A stretch of DNA of 64,000 nt from CALZBJ01 sp945619025 (GTDB lineage: Bacteria; Pseudomonadota; Gammaproteobacteria; Cardiobacteriales; Wohlfahrtiimonadaceae), in assembly GCA_945619025.1 (NCBI GenBank), contig CALZBJ010000006.1:68695-132694 (forward strand). Direction: 5' to 3'. The position numbers were made by a program, and so were the translations under genes. Of this stretch, positions 8,235 through 16,450 are shown piece by piece. How positions within the stretch are numbered: the stretch's first letter is position 1; each line of letters starts with the position of its first letter. The notes beneath the pieces were generated by a model. That model did not search any database. It saw only the letters and a list, made by a program, of their open reading frames with translations, and was not told where the DNA came from.

Positions 8235-8262
8235 TTGTAATTTAAAAAAAATCGTGTATGAT
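8235..8262 (+). promoter_or_regulatory. Putative promoter of first tRNA-Lys
   Basis: TTGTAA (8235-8240), a 16-base spacer and TATGAT (8257-8262) lie about 40 bases before the mature tRNA. Confidence 0.5.
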
Positions 8263-8301
8263 TATTTACCTCGATTGATTCATCGTTATTGAATCGTATT
8301 T

Positions 8302-8376
8302 GGGCTGCTAGCTCAGGGGTAGAGCAGTTGGCTTTTAACCAATTGGTCGAAGGTTCAAATCCTTCGCAGCCCACCA
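8302..8376 (+). tRNA. tRNA-Lys (TTT), copy 1
   Basis: A 75-base cloverleaf with encoded CCA: acceptor arms GGGCTGC and GCAGCCC, anticodon loop CTTTTAA, T loop TTCAAAT. It is identical to the second copy 105 bases downstream. Confidence 0.97.
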
Positions 8377-8438
8377 AATACTTTTTAAGATGAGTGTGAT
8401 ATTCATCTTAAGCGATCAACTTTTATACACTATTGAGG

Positions 8439-8466
8439 TTGACGCACCACAAAAAAAGTTTATAAT
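8439..8466 (+). promoter_or_regulatory. Promoter of second tRNA-Lys
   Basis: TTGACG (8439-8444), a 16-base spacer and a consensus TATAAT (8461-8466) lie 14 bases before the mature tRNA. It is a strong sigma-70 promoter, so the second copy need not depend on the first. Confidence 0.8.
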
Positions 8467-8480
8467 AACTTTCACTGTTT

Positions 8481-8555
8481 GGGCTGCTAGCTCAGGGGTA
8501 GAGCAGTTGGCTTTTAACCAATTGGTCGAAGGTTCAAATCCTTCGCAGCCCACCA
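8481..8555 (+). tRNA. tRNA-Lys (TTT), copy 2
   Basis: Identical in all 75 bases to the upstream copy, with its own promoter and terminator. The flanking sequences differ, so the duplication is old or is kept uniform by conversion. Confidence 0.97.
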
Positions 8556-8562
8556 AACATTC

Positions 8563-8599
8563 AAAAGACCTTAAGCGATTGTTTAAGGTCTTTTTTGTT
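8563..8599 (+). terminator. Terminator of tRNA-Lys
   Basis: AAAGACCTTAA and TTAAGGTCTTT form a stem followed by TTTTTTG. It separates the tRNA from tmcA. Confidence 0.85.
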
Positions 8600-8654
8600 A
8601 TCTCCCTAAAAATCCTGTACATTCATCTGCATAGTCTTCTTTGTGTGAGTTGTT

Positions 8655-10700
8655 ATGTCCTCTCAAATCCCCTTTTCTCAAAATTCTACGGTTATCAATC
8701 CCTCTGATCGTTCGCGTCAAACGCCTCCAGATGCGCGCCATTTACAGCTATTAATGGTCGATGACGATCATCACGATCATGGCGATGGTGTTGAAGTTAG
8801 TGCAATTATTAAAACAATGATCGAGGCGATCTGTCATAGGCTACAGGATGACAATATTGTGGTGCTGAGTGATTCGATATTGAGTGATGGGGTTCTGAGT
8901 GAAGAGACTCAACCGTATCAACCGCTCCGCCATGGAAAAGCGCTCCTCGGGAGCACCATTAATCATCTCATTTTTGATATGCGCGAGGGAGTGTCGCTCG
9001 ATTACCTGCTTTCAAGTCTCTATGCGGTAAAACGGGGCGGCTCGGTGTGGCTCATTGTCCCGAAAAGTCGGCAGTCTGAAAGCTATCAACGGGCGAGTAC
9101 CCGCTTTCACCGTGAAGCGATTGCAACGCCCTATTTTGATCAGTTTTTTTATGATGGATTAAGAGAGTTTGCCACCATTACCTTAACGCCGGAGACATTG
9201 CCGGAGTATCTTGAGGGATTTACGGTAGATGGATCTGATGAATCAGACAATTCCAAGCCCTCTGTCGAGAAGTCTGTCGGTGAGCTCTCATTAAGTCCCG
9301 CACAAAAAGCTATCCTCCACGAATTTACAGCGATGGAAGCGGGCATTGCGACGCTTTTTGCGCCGCGAGGCGTTGGGAAATCGGTGGTGGGAAATGCACT
9401 CATTGCGGAAAACCCGCATCAATATCTGTTAACGGCGCCGAATCAGAGTGCGATCAGCCGTTATCATGATTTTAGAGGTGCACTGAATGCTGGTGAGACG
9501 CTCTTTTATGCGCCGGATATGCTCCTCTCTGGAGTGGTTGAGATTGATCCCACTAAAACACTGATTATTGATGAAGCGGCGAAGATTCCGCTGGCAAAAC
9601 TTGAGCGGCTCTGTGCGCTATGCCATAAAACCTTGCTGATCTCTTCGGTGGAAAATTATGAGGGGACAAACCAAGGTTTGCGAGAGAAGTTTTATGAGCT
9701 CGTGTCGGTGAAAAAGCGCTTTACTCTGACCGAACCCTTTCGCTTTGCGGTTGGTGATGCGGTGTCACAGTTGTGTGATTATCTGCGCTTTGAAGGGGAT
9801 TTCTATCCAAGTGGGCGGCTTAAGAAGGATTCAGTTCAGGAGGGAGTGACACTCTTTCTTCCGGATGGCTGGCATGGTGATGAGGAAAAGGGGGATAATC
9901 AGATTTGTACGATGGCGGATTTCCGGCAAAATCGAGCGCTCTTTGGTGCGGTCTATCACCTTCTCAATGAAACTCATTATCAAACCAATATTCAAGATAT
10001 TCGCCGTCTTTTTGATGATCCGGAAAGTTTGGTGGTGATTTCTGTGGAAAATGGGCGCGTTCAGGGGGCAATTTGGGGGCTTTTAGAGGGCGAAATTGAT
10101 GAGGCGTTAGCGATCGCGATCTACCGCGGTCTGCGGCGCCCGAAAGGGAATCTCGTCCCGCAAATGCTCGGTACGCATGGCTACGATTGGGCACCGATGT
10201 TGATGCGCTCAGTGCGGATTTCGCGGATTTCAGTGGTGGCGGATAAGCGCCGGGAAGGGCTTGCCTCAATGATGATTAGGGCGCTCGAAACGCATATGAA
10301 AAAGATCGATTTTCTGAGCGCGAGTTTTGGGCTTACCGAGTCGCTGCTTAAATTTTGGGAGGCGGCCGGATTTACTTGGATTCATCTAGGCACTCATCAA
10401 GATAAAACCACCGCGCTCCATGCCGGTGTTGTGATGCGAGCGCTTTCAGAAAGGGGTGAAGATTGGCTTAAAAACCGAGTGGAAAAATGGCGGCACGATG
10501 CTTATGAATGGCAACAGGCTTCCTTTATTCGTGATGAGATTAAGCCTCTGTTAGAGGTGCGTGGAAGGCGAGGAGAATGGGATGCGGCCGACCGCGATGC
10601 AATGGATGCGGTAGCGCAATTTAAGAAGCCGACGCCCGCCCTTTTTGGCGCGTTTTCCCGGCAGAAACGGGCGCTGATTGAAGCGGATAAAAATAAGTAG
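8655..10700 (+). CDS. tmcA: tRNA(Met) cytidine acetyltransferase TmcA
   Basis: TmcA uses ATP/GTP and acetyl-CoA to make N4-acetylcytidine at the wobble base of elongator tRNA-Met. The 681-residue protein (E. coli 671) has the expected domains. There is an N-terminal DUF1726-like part, and a RecD-like helicase core with Walker A APRGVGKSVVG (about residue 238) and Walker B TLIIDEAAKIPL. A GNAT acetyltransferase part contains SVRISRISVVADKRREGLASMM, where the acetyl-CoA loop lies, and ASFGLTESLLKFWEAAGF. A C-terminal tail follows. The extreme N-terminus, with a DDDHHDHGD stretch, looks unusual and a later start is possible. It lies just after the tRNA-Lys terminator, so its promoter must be within or beyond that interval. 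Confidence 0.93.
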   Translation: MSSQIPFSQNSTVINPSDRSRQTPPDARHLQLLMVDDDHHDHGDGVEVSAIIKTMIEAICHRLQDDNIVVLSDSILSDGVLSEETQPYQPLRHGKALLGSTINHLIFDMREGVSLDYLLSSLYAVKRGGSVWLIVPKSRQSESYQRASTRFHREAIATPYFDQFFYDGLREFATITLTPETLPEYLEGFTVDGSDESDNSKPSVEKSVGELSLSPAQKAILHEFTAMEAGIATLFAPRGVGKSVVGNALIAENPHQYLLTAPNQSAISRYHDFRGALNAGETLFYAPDMLLSGVVEIDPTKTLIIDEAAKIPLAKLERLCALCHKTLLISSVENYEGTNQGLREKFYELVSVKKRFTLTEPFRFAVGDAVSQLCDYLRFEGDFYPSGRLKKDSVQEGVTLFLPDGWHGDEEKGDNQICTMADFRQNRALFGAVYHLLNETHYQTNIQDIRRLFDDPESLVVISVENGRVQGAIWGLLEGEIDEALAIAIYRGLRRPKGNLVPQMLGTHGYDWAPMLMRSVRISRISVVADKRREGLASMMIRALETHMKKIDFLSASFGLTESLLKFWEAAGFTWIHLGTHQDKTTALHAGVVMRALSERGEDWLKNRVEKWRHDAYEWQQASFIRDEIKPLLEVRGRRGEWDAADRDAMDAVAQFKKPTPALFGAFSRQKRALIEADKNK

Positions 10701-10719
10701 AATAATTTTTGCGCAGCAG

Positions 10720-10748
10720 TTGACAGGCTCAATTTTGTTGTATAGAAT
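10720..10748 (+). promoter_or_regulatory. Promoter of tRNA-Thr
   Basis: Consensus TTGACA (10720-10725), a 17-base spacer and TAGAAT (10743-10748) lie 22 bases before the mature tRNA. Confidence 0.8.
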
Positions 10749-10770
10749 CGTTATCTCAATTGGAGACGAA

Positions 10771-10846
<76 letters not shown>

Positions 10847-10874
10847 TTTACTTAGTCTTCCAATCCAGATTTTA

Positions 10875-10908
10875 AACGCCTTAAGTGATTACGCTTAAGG
10901 CGTTTTTT
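10875..10908 (+). terminator. Terminator of tRNA-Thr
   Basis: AACGCCTTAAG and CTTAAGGCGTT pair perfectly around a short loop and are followed by TTTTTATT. Confidence 0.88.
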
Positions 10909-10956
10909 ATTGCTCGGAATCTTCTCGAAAAGTATCTGTAATGCATTAAAATCTAT

Positions 10957-10985
10957 GCAAAAAAACCCACACGAGGTGGGTTTCA
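10957..10985 (-). terminator. Terminator of sdhE
   Basis: On the minus strand AAACCCACC and GGTGGGTTT-type arms (ACCCAC/GTGGGT) surround CTCGT and are followed by seven T. Confidence 0.8.
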
Positions 10986-11052
10986 AATGTCTGTTTTTGA
11001 GAATGCTTTCTAGCGTTTTTAATGTTTCCTAATGAATATTAATTCTCGAACA

Positions 11053-11310
11053 TTAATCCTCAAGCAGATGGGGATTCATCTTAAATACCAGCGCTTTAAT
11101 CGCTTCATTGGGATAGGGCGCTTTATGCATTAAGAGCGCATAGAGTTCAGGGTCTTGCATATCGAGGAGCGAGAGGTAGAGATCTTTCTCCTCATCGGGC
11201 GCTTTCTCAAAATAATTTTCAAGATAGTTGTCACACAGCTGATCTAATTCGCGCATCCCTCGGCGTGAGCGCCATTTGATTTTTCGTAAATCGTATTTAT
11301 CCTGACTCAT
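11053..11310 (-). CDS. sdhE: FAD assembly factor SdhE
   Basis: SdhE (formerly YgfY/CptB) helps attach FAD covalently to succinate dehydrogenase SdhA and fumarate reductase FrdA. The 85-residue product is of normal length. It carries the conserved RGMRELD motif at about residues 17-23, the surface that touches the flavoprotein, and the family pattern LLDMQDPELYALLM further on. It is a lone minus-strand gene with its own terminator. No sdh or frd gene is in the window. Confidence 0.93.
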   Translation of the reverse strand: MSQDKYDLRKIKWRSRRGMRELDQLCDNYLENYFEKAPDEEKDLYLSLLDMQDPELYALLMHKAPYPNEAIKALVFKMNPHLLED

Positions 11311-11706
11311 TCCGCGTATCCTCTTTTGATAGGGTGAACGCCCGATGGCGGGCAGTGGAAAGCTAAAAGAAATAGCATACTAAACTTTTCGTCCCTTTGC
11401 ATGTGCCGGCGTGATTCCTTCGTCGACAATTGATCTCTGTGGTATCATAACCGGTCGATCAAAGGCGCATTCGTGGAAATTTCTCCCCGATTTTTCCCGA
11501 ATTATGCGCGTTTTAATTAGCAAAAATTTAGTCAAAATTGATTGATTTTTGTTATGATCTACTTTCAAATTGGATATAAGTTGATCAGTTTTTCCCTTGA
11601 CTTAACGGATTCATTTCCAAAGAAGTTACGCTATTTCGCTTGACGAGAGGGAGCTAAATTGGCTAATATTCATGCCCTTCGGATTTATTAGTGACATAGG
11701 TATGAT
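11311..11706. other. 396-base gap between divergent sdhE and prmA
   Basis: No credible gene is present. A candidate plus-strand promoter is TTGACG (11640-11645), an 18-base spacer and TAATAT (11664-11669), just before prmA. TATGAT at 11553-11558 could belong to a second one. I see no riboswitch or repeat. Confidence 0.5.
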
Positions 11707-12594
11707 ATGAAAAAATGGTTTGAGCTCACCTTAAAGGCGAGCGGGATGGTAACGCCTGAGGAGCTTGATGAAGCTCTGTTTGAAGCGGGCGCGATCGCAG
11801 TCACTATGAAGGATGCCGGTGATGAGCCGATCTATGAGCCACTTCCCGGTGAAGTGCCGCTCTGGAGCGAAACCTTAGTCACAGGAATGTTTGAATATCC
11901 TTGCGATGTTGATGCGATTAAAGAAGCGCTTACTGCCCATCTTAGACAACCATTTTTACCCATTGTTGCCACCAAAGAACTGGAAGATCAGGATTGGGTC
12001 GGCGCGTGGAAAGATCATTATAAGCCCATCAAATTTGGTGAGAATTTATGGATCTGCCCGACGCATTTAGATCCCCCTGAGCCAGAAATTGCCACAGTGA
12101 TGCTCGATCCAGGCCTCGCGTTTGGAACCGGTACTCATCCCACGACCGCCATGTGTCTTGAATGGCTCTCGAATAATATCGAGGTCTTTAAAGGCCAAGC
12201 GGTGATCGATTATGGGTGCGGTTCGGGCATCTTAGGAATAGCTGCGAAGTTACTCAATGCCAAAGTGTGCTACAGCACGGATATCGATCCGCAAGCGCTG
12301 TTAGCGACGAAACAGAATGCGTTTCGTAATCATGTGGATATTGACCCAAAACTCCCCGAGGATTTTAATCCGCCGAAGGTGAAAGTGGTATTGGCCAATA
12401 TTCTCTCAGGACCTTTAATCGAATTAGCGCCGACCTTAACTCAATACGTTGAGCCGGGCGGGCATTTAGTGCTAGCGGGTCTTTTAGATCACGATGCAGA
12501 ACGCGTCAAAGCGGCCTATGCCAATGAATTTGATTTCAAAGAGGATAAAACCGTTGAGGAATGGACCCGTCTCCATGGGGTGAGAAAGGCATGA
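11707..12594 (+). CDS. prmA: Ribosomal protein L11 methyltransferase PrmA
   Basis: PrmA trimethylates lysines and the N-terminus of ribosomal protein L11 with S-adenosylmethionine. The 295-residue length is normal. It has an N-terminal substrate-recognition domain with the conserved DWVGAWKDHYKPIKFGENLWI segment (residues about 97-117), then GLAFGTGTHPTT and the AdoMet motif I VIDYGCGSGILGIAA. Motif IV VLANILSGPL follows. The stop overlaps the dusB start (ATGA), so prmA leads a prmA-dusB-fis unit, which extends the dusB-fis operon known in enteric bacteria. Confidence 0.97.
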   Translation: MKKWFELTLKASGMVTPEELDEALFEAGAIAVTMKDAGDEPIYEPLPGEVPLWSETLVTGMFEYPCDVDAIKEALTAHLRQPFLPIVATKELEDQDWVGAWKDHYKPIKFGENLWICPTHLDPPEPEIATVMLDPGLAFGTGTHPTTAMCLEWLSNNIEVFKGQAVIDYGCGSGILGIAAKLLNAKVCYSTDIDPQALLATKQNAFRNHVDIDPKLPEDFNPPKVKVVLANILSGPLIELAPTLTQYVEPGGHLVLAGLLDHDAERVKAAYANEFDFKEDKTVEEWTRLHGVRKA

Positions 12595-13550
12595 AAATCG
12601 GTGAGATTGCGTTAGCGTCTCCATTTTTATTAGCCCCCATGGCCGGTGTGACCGATCGTCCCTTTCGCATCTTATGTCGTGAGATGGGCGCTGGGCTTGC
12701 TGTGTCCGAGATGGTCAATGCCAATCCTGATTTAAGAGCGAATGAAGAGACGCTGCTTAAGATGAATTACGAGGGCGAAACCTATCCCATCAGTTCCCAG
12801 CTATTAGGCGTGGAACCCGGTGAGATGGCGTCGCTCGCTCAATTAAATGTCGCGCAGGGTGCCGACATTATCGATATCAATATGGGCTGTCCGGCCAAAA
12901 AGGTGTGTAAGAAAGCCGCAGGATCGGCACTGATGCAAGATGAAGCGTTAGTGGAAGCGATTTTAACGGCGATTGTGGGCGCGGTGGATGTTCCCGTGAC
13001 GCTCAAAATTCGCACCGGTTGGGATCGGAGCCATAAAAATGCCGTGACCATTGCACAGATGGCGGAATCCCTCGGGATTCAAGCGCTCACCGTGCATGGC
13101 CGTACCCGTGAAGATCGCTTTATGGGTGAAGCGGAATATGAAACGATTCGGCAGGTGAAAGCCGCGGTGTCGATTCCGGTTATTGCTAATGGCGATATCG
13201 ATTCCACTGAGAAGGCAAACCTGGTGCGTGAATACACGAAAGCCGATGGCGTGATGATTGGACGCGCGGCGATGGGCAACCCATGGATTTTCAGGTCGCT
13301 CACAACGGGCACGACTTATATCCCTAATGATGAAGAACGAGTTTCGGTAATCACTAGACATTTGCGCGCATTGCATGCCTTTTATGGTGAAGCAAAAGCG
13401 CTGCGCATCTCGCGTAAGCATCTGCTCTGGTATTTAAAAGATAGAGATATTCCCCCCCGGTGGCGTGCTCAAATGCTCGCAGCAACGAGCGAGTGTGAAC
13501 AATTGAAATGGATTGAAACAATTGTTTTTCGCTCAAAAGAAGCCGCCTAG
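12591..13550 (+). CDS. dusB: tRNA-dihydrouridine synthase B
   Basis: DusB is an FMN- and NADPH-dependent enzyme that reduces uridine to dihydrouridine in the tRNA D loop. The start at 12591 (MKIGEIALASPFLLAPMAGV) is preferred to one 30 bases upstream, because it begins at the usual DusB N-terminus and overlaps the prmA stop as ATGA. At 319 residues it is of normal length. Visible motifs are LAPMAGVTDRPFR (FMN site), DINMGCPAKKVCKKAAGSAL with the catalytic cysteine, TVHGRTREDRFMG and GVMIGRAAMGNPWIF. Fis follows 28 bases downstream, the classic dusB-fis pair. Confidence 0.97.
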   Translation: MKIGEIALASPFLLAPMAGVTDRPFRILCREMGAGLAVSEMVNANPDLRANEETLLKMNYEGETYPISSQLLGVEPGEMASLAQLNVAQGADIIDINMGCPAKKVCKKAAGSALMQDEALVEAILTAIVGAVDVPVTLKIRTGWDRSHKNAVTIAQMAESLGIQALTVHGRTREDRFMGEAEYETIRQVKAAVSIPVIANGDIDSTEKANLVREYTKADGVMIGRAAMGNPWIFRSLTTGTTYIPNDEERVSVITRHLRALHAFYGEAKALRISRKHLLWYLKDRDIPPRWRAQMLAATSECEQLKWIETIVFRSKEAA

Positions 13551-13578
13551 TATTGTTTAATTAAGGAGTTTTGTAAGA

Positions 13579-13851
13579 ATGATTTCTCGTGAACGTATCA
13601 AAGATCACATGCCGTTGCGTGAAGCGGTTAAAGAGGCTATTGATGAGATTTCAAGCATGTTAGATGGAAAATATCCGCCTAACCTTTATCGCTTAGTGAT
13701 CAATGAAGTTGAGCGTCCGCTCTTTGAGAAGGTGTTAGATTACACGGATGGTAATCAGTCGAAAGCCTCAGAGATTTTGGGGATTACCCGTTCAACGCTG
13801 AAAAAGCGTTTAGATTATTTTGATATCGATCCGCGCGACCATAAAGCGTAA
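13579..13851 (+). CDS. fis: Nucleoid protein / DNA-bending regulator Fis
   Basis: Fis bends DNA, activates stable-RNA promoters and assists site-specific inversion. The 90-residue protein has a variable N-terminal half and a well-conserved C-terminal HTH: FEKVLDYTDGNQSKASEIL then GITRSTLKKRLDYF. The E. coli counterpart ends GINRGTLRKKLKKYGMN, so the recognition helix is conserved. AAGGAG lies 10 bases before the ATG. It is cotranscribed with dusB, so in this organism too, Fis levels are probably set at the operon promoter. Confidence 0.95.
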   Translation: MISRERIKDHMPLREAVKEAIDEISSMLDGKYPPNLYRLVINEVERPLFEKVLDYTDGNQSKASEILGITRSTLKKRLDYFDIDPRDHKA

Positions 13852-13898
13852 GATCGATTCGTTGCGCATTGTTGCGCGCTAAAGAAAAGAGGTGAACC

Positions 13899-14462
13899 AT
13901 GAAAGTAAATGATGTGAGAAAAGGCCAGGTAATTTTGCATAACGGAACGTACTATACGGTGCGTGATGTTGAACGATCTGCGCCCACCGCACGAGGGGGT
14001 AATACTACCTATCGCGTGCAGATGTTCTCAATCCCCGATGGTAATAAACTCGATCTTTCCTTGCGCCAAGATGATGAGCTCGAAGAGGCGATTTTATCCC
14101 GCCGTGAAGCGATGTTCTCCTTTAAAGATGAGGATAATTTCGTCTTTATGGATAACGAAGATTTCACCCAATATTATCTCTCTGAGCGTCAATTAGGTGA
14201 AGATGCGGCGTTTGTGCTTGAGGGCGTTGAAGGCTATTACGTCTCCTTAATTGAGGGCGTACCGGTTGCGCTTCAATTACCCCAACAAGTGATTTTAGAA
14301 GTGGTCGATACCGCGCCTGAACTAAAAGGTGCGAGCGCGACCCGCCGAACGAAACCTGCAAAACTCTCCACAGGAATCAGTGTGCAAGTGCCCGAATATA
14401 TTGAGAACGGCACCCACATTGTGGTCAACACCGAAACCCGTGAATATGTGAGCCGCGCCTAA
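13899..14462 (+). CDS. efpL: EF-P-like elongation factor EfpL (YeiP)
   Basis: This is a three-domain EF-P paralogue that relieves ribosome stalling at proline and other difficult motifs. The 187-residue product matches the YeiP/EfpL branch rather than EF-P proper. The domain I tip reads ERSAPTARGGNTTYRVQ with Arg-32 at the tip, where EF-P has its modified lysine. The later sequence VVDTAPELKGASATRRTKPA and STGISVQVPEYIENG is typical of YeiP. GAGGTG precedes the ATG. No EpmA/EpmB modification gene is nearby, as expected for an arginine-tipped factor. Confidence 0.93.
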   Translation: MKVNDVRKGQVILHNGTYYTVRDVERSAPTARGGNTTYRVQMFSIPDGNKLDLSLRQDDELEEAILSRREAMFSFKDEDNFVFMDNEDFTQYYLSERQLGEDAAFVLEGVEGYYVSLIEGVPVALQLPQQVILEVVDTAPELKGASATRRTKPAKLSTGISVQVPEYIENGTHIVVNTETREYVSRA

Positions 14463-14480
14463 GCGGATGACGATTCAGCG

Positions 14481-14516
14481 AAACGCTCTTTAAGCAATTA
14501 AAGGGCGTTTTTTATT
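14481..14516 (+). terminator. Terminator of efpL
   Basis: AAACGCTCTTTAA and TTAAAGGGCGTTT pair around GCAA (one G-T pair), followed by TTTATTTT. Confidence 0.85.
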
Positions 14517-14569
14517 TTGCCTCATTTAATATTTTTAATAAATTTAACAAACCAACTAATTTTCCATCG

Positions 14570-15637
14570 ATGATTGATTTAACTGCTCCAACCCTTTCAA
14601 CTGATTCACATGTCTCACCCAATCCCTTTTTTCAAGCGGATTGTCTCTCGCTTGCCCCCTTTTCAAAAGAGGCGATCTTACAATTAATCACGCTTGCCCG
14701 TGCGATCAAATCAGGCTTTAATCCAACGCTCCGCCATAAAAAGATTGCGCTTCTGTTTAATCAAACTTCAACCCGCACCCGCTCCGCCTTTGAAGTCGCG
14801 AGCTTTAATTTGGGCGCGATGACCACCTATTACGATATGGGGCGCTCGCAGATGGGCGAAAAAGAGAGTATTGAGGATACGGGCGCGGTGTTAAGCCGTA
14901 TGTATGATCTGTTAGTGATGCGCACAGACGATCACAAGATGCTTAAAGAGCTCCACCAAGGGGCGCGTGTTCCGGTGATTAACGCGATGACTGATTGCAA
15001 TCACCCCACCCAAATGCTTGCCGATCTGATGACCATGCTCGAAGAGACCGTTACGCCGCTTGAATCCATTCGCCTCGTGTTTACGGGCGATACGAGTAAC
15101 AATATCGCTTTTTCCCTTGCGGGGCTCGCGCTTAAAATGGGCTTTACTCTCTATCTGGTTTCGCCGCTACACTATCAGATGAGTGAGGCGCGTTGCCGAG
15201 TATGCGATAAATTGACGCGTGCACTTATTGAATCTGGCGAGGGGCATGGGCGCGTGGTGGAGGTGGAATCTTTCGGCGAGATTCCAGATCCCGGCACCAT
15301 CGACTTTATCTACACCGATGTTTGGCTCTCCTACGATTATTCCCTTGAAAATTGGCGTCCGCGGATTGAGGCGCTCTTTCCTTATCAGGTTAATGAGGCG
15401 GTGATGGAACGTTTCCCTAAGGCGAAATTGATGCACTGTCTACCCGCCTTTCACGATGGAAAAACGCGGATGGCAGCGGAGTTGATTGAGGTTTTCCCTG
15501 CGCTTAAAGCGGGAATGGAAGTGACCGACGGGGTGTTTCGCTCCGCTCGCTCGATTGTGATGAATGAGGCGGAAAACCGAATGCACGCCATTGAAGCGTT
15601 ACTCTATGCAACGCTCTTTGAAGAAGCTTTTTCCTAA
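14570..15637 (+). CDS. argF: Ornithine carbamoyltransferase
   Basis: The enzyme joins carbamoyl phosphate and ornithine to give citrulline (arginine synthesis, or the reverse in arginine breakdown). The 355-residue protein has the carbamoyl-phosphate motif STRTRSAFEV, the HPTQMLADL motif, TDVWLSYDYSLENW and the ornithine/catalytic motif MHCLPAFHDGKTR. It is about 20 residues longer than E. coli ArgF, through an N-terminal stretch and a small insertion near LHYQMSEARCRVCDKL. The nucleotide-like segment GDTSNNIAFSL replaces the usual GDARNNMG, a mild divergence. No other arginine or arc gene is adjacent, so anabolic and catabolic roles cannot be separated. Confidence 0.92.
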   Translation: MIDLTAPTLSTDSHVSPNPFFQADCLSLAPFSKEAILQLITLARAIKSGFNPTLRHKKIALLFNQTSTRTRSAFEVASFNLGAMTTYYDMGRSQMGEKESIEDTGAVLSRMYDLLVMRTDDHKMLKELHQGARVPVINAMTDCNHPTQMLADLMTMLEETVTPLESIRLVFTGDTSNNIAFSLAGLALKMGFTLYLVSPLHYQMSEARCRVCDKLTRALIESGEGHGRVVEVESFGEIPDPGTIDFIYTDVWLSYDYSLENWRPRIEALFPYQVNEAVMERFPKAKLMHCLPAFHDGKTRMAAELIEVFPALKAGMEVTDGVFRSARSIVMNEAENRMHAIEALLYATLFEEAFS

Positions 15638-15686
15638 ACAATCAGGGTATAATGGGCCATCAGTTTTATTATCGAGGAAGAACACC

Positions 15687-16334
15687 ATGAGAGTCGGAAT
15701 TAAAAAGAGTCTTTGCCTGTTAGCACTTATGGGCTTGAGCCAATTTTCCACCGGTTTTGCCGAGGAAGCGGCCTCCCAATCCCAGATCAATGATGATCGT
15801 ATCACCATCGAGAAGGTCACTGAAGATGTGCACATTAAGATGATCACCTCAAAAGGGGTAATTATCGCGAAACTTGATTTCCAAAATGCGCCGATCACCG
15901 TACAAAACTTTGTGGATTACATCAATGCTGGTTTTTTTGATGGGTTAATTTTCCACCGCGTGATTGACGGCTTTATGATCCAAGGCGGCGGATTTGATGA
16001 GGCGATGAATCAGAAAAAAGCGCTCTATCCTGCGATTCAAAATGAAGCGAAAAATGGGGTGAGTAATGTTCGTGGAACGTTTGCCATGGCGCGGATGAGT
16101 TTTCCCCATTCTGCAACGAGCCAGTTTTTTATCAATTTAAAAGACAATGACTTTTTAGATTATTCGCGTAAAAGCGATGGTTATGCGGTCTTTGGACGAG
16201 TAATTTCGGGCATGGATGTGGTTGACGCCATTGCGAAAGTGAAAACTGGAAACTCAAAGGGTCACAGCGATGTTCCACGTGAAACGATCAAAATCAATGA
16301 GATCTATCTGATCGAAACCCCGCTTGTGGATTAA
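15687..16334 (+). CDS. ppiA: Periplasmic peptidyl-prolyl isomerase (cyclophilin A type)
   Basis: This is a cyclophilin exported to the periplasm, where it accelerates proline isomerisation during folding. The chosen start (MRVGIKKSLCLLALMGLSQF) gives a clear signal peptide ending near GFAEEA, and GAGGAA lies upstream. The 215-residue protein contains the cyclophilin core FDGLIFHRVIDGFMIQGGGF, GTFAMARM, SATSQFFINL and GYAVFGRVISGMDVVD. About 35 residues between signal peptide and core are extra compared with E. coli PpiA. The following ppiB is a cytoplasmic paralogue with its own promoter. A candidate parS site lies within its 3' end. Confidence 0.93.
   Translation: MRVGIKKSLCLLALMGLSQFSTGFAEEAASQSQINDDRITIEKVTEDVHIKMITSKGVIIAKLDFQNAPITVQNFVDYINAGFFDGLIFHRVIDGFMIQGGGFDEAMNQKKALYPAIQNEAKNGVSNVRGTFAMARMSFPHSATSQFFINLKDNDFLDYSRKSDGYAVFGRVISGMDVVDAIAKVKTGNSKGHSDVPRETIKINEIYLIETPLVD
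16271..16286. promoter_or_regulatory. Candidate parS centromere site 2
   Basis: TGTTCCACGTGAAACG, inside ppiA, matches TGTTNCACGTGAAACA at all specified positions but the last. parS sites within coding genes are common. Confidence 0.6.
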
Positions 16335-16359
16335 TGCCATAAAAGGATGCGAAATCGGT

Positions 16360-16388
16360 CTGACTTTAGCGGGCCGATTGACTATAAT
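16360..16388 (+). promoter_or_regulatory. Promoter of ppiB
   Basis: CTGACT (16360-16365), a 17-base spacer and consensus TATAAT (16383-16388). The leader would be about 55 bases. Confidence 0.65.
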
Positions 16389-16399
16389 TACTCTTAGGT

Positions 16400-16420
16400 T
16401 TGAGGAGCACGCCTCCTCAA
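16400..16420 (+). promoter_or_regulatory. Leader hairpin of ppiB with anti-Shine-Dalgarno arm
   Basis: Perfect eight-base arms TTGAGGAG and CTCCTCAA enclose five bases. The second arm is complementary to the AAAGGAG ribosome site at 16431-16437, so the arm could pair with either. It could be a simple translational switch or thermosensor; this is inference. Confidence 0.35.
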
Positions 16421-16450
16421 GATCATATTTAAAGGAGATAGAAGGACGTT

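Noticed and set aside
8302..8555. The tRNA-Lys pair as an integration attachment duplication
   Set aside because: Both copies are complete and nothing mobile lies between them; this is a simple tRNA gene duplication.
11380..11568. 62-codon minus-strand frame between sdhE and prmA
   Set aside because: Composition is unlike protein and no ribosome site precedes it; the region looks like divergent promoters.
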